Part shown: positions 63,986-64,000 of the stretch, one piece after another
How the letters are laid out: every line of letters begins with the position of its first letter
How positions within the stretch are numbered: the first letter of the stretch is position 1
Assembly: GCF_000967495.1 (NCBI RefSeq)
Contig: NZ_JXXU01000006.1
Coordinates: 53,395-117,394, forward strand
Reading direction: 5' to 3'
Origin: Vibrio neptunius
GTDB lineage: Bacteria; Pseudomonadota; Gammaproteobacteria; Enterobacterales; Vibrionaceae
Length of the DNA: 64,000 nt
Notes under the pieces: generated by a model
Told to the model about the DNA's origin: nothing
Database searches by the model: none
Seen by the model: only the letters and a program-made list of their open reading frames with translations
Program-made: the position numbers and the translations under genes

Positions 63986-64000
63986 TGGTGCCCCGGGCCG
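63986..64000 (-). tRNA. Partial tRNA, 3' end only (identity unknown)
   Basis: The minus strand ends in CCGGGGCACCA, which looks like a tRNA acceptor strand with encoded CCA. The rest lies outside the window. In E. coli, tRNA-Gly(GCC) is clustered with Cys and Leu tRNAs, so a Leu tRNA is possible, but this is a guess. Confidence 0.6.

Overview
The window looks like a chromosomal stretch from a Vibrio (Vibrionaceae, moderate GC). Pointers are a glycine riboswitch in front of an alanine/glycine:cation symporter (the arrangement known from V. cholerae VC1422), a Vibrio-type sucrose regulon, pheST, and a tRNA-Gly cluster. The species cannot be fixed from the sequence alone.

Layout. 1-6.2 kb: riboswitch tail and AGCS symporter, LysE-type exporter, M32 carboxypeptidase, ThiE-like protein and an unrecognised 436-aa basic protein. 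6.2-15.8 kb: a six-gene minus-strand cluster (RidA, aldehyde dehydrogenase, M19 dipeptidase-like protein, BCCT transporter and two unrecognised proteins) read divergently from a LysR gene, then an AEC transporter. This is probably an uptake and catabolic pathway for an unknown, perhaps betaine-like, compound. 15.8-23.5 kb: a tripartite RND efflux operon with its own two-component system. Reading away from it are a membrane-anchored dihaem peroxidase, a hybrid histidine kinase and a receiver protein (23.7-27.6 kb).

27.6-38.3 kb: ABC-F ATPase, AT-rich GNAT and VOC genes, an outer-membrane barrel, a TetR gene facing a small membrane protein, D-lactate dehydrogenase (dld), LysR/MATE and two poorly known proteins. 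38.3-48.1 kb: a sucrose regulon (scrK, scrB, scrY, scrA) with two LacI-family regulators that appear to use two different operator types, plus an eight-copy heptamer repeat. 48.1-51.5 kb: a decayed IS5-like transposase and a tight five-gene operon (HTH regulator, unknown, VUT-like transporter, metallophosphoesterase, DUF2165), placed next to pheT where ihfA is commonly found.

51.5-64 kb: pheT and pheS, a three-gene envelope module (MMPL/RND permease, LolA-like protein, outer-membrane protein) with a TetR regulator and four matching operators, a PQQ-type sugar dehydrogenase, a TetR/Old Yellow Enzyme pair with three matching operators, tRNA-Gly(GCC) and the edge of another tRNA.

The strongest candidates for undescribed biology are the BCCT/M19/two-unknown cluster, the peroxidase-hybrid kinase operon and the HTH-VUT-phosphoesterase-DUF2165 operon. 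Functions given for these are inferences; no database search was possible.
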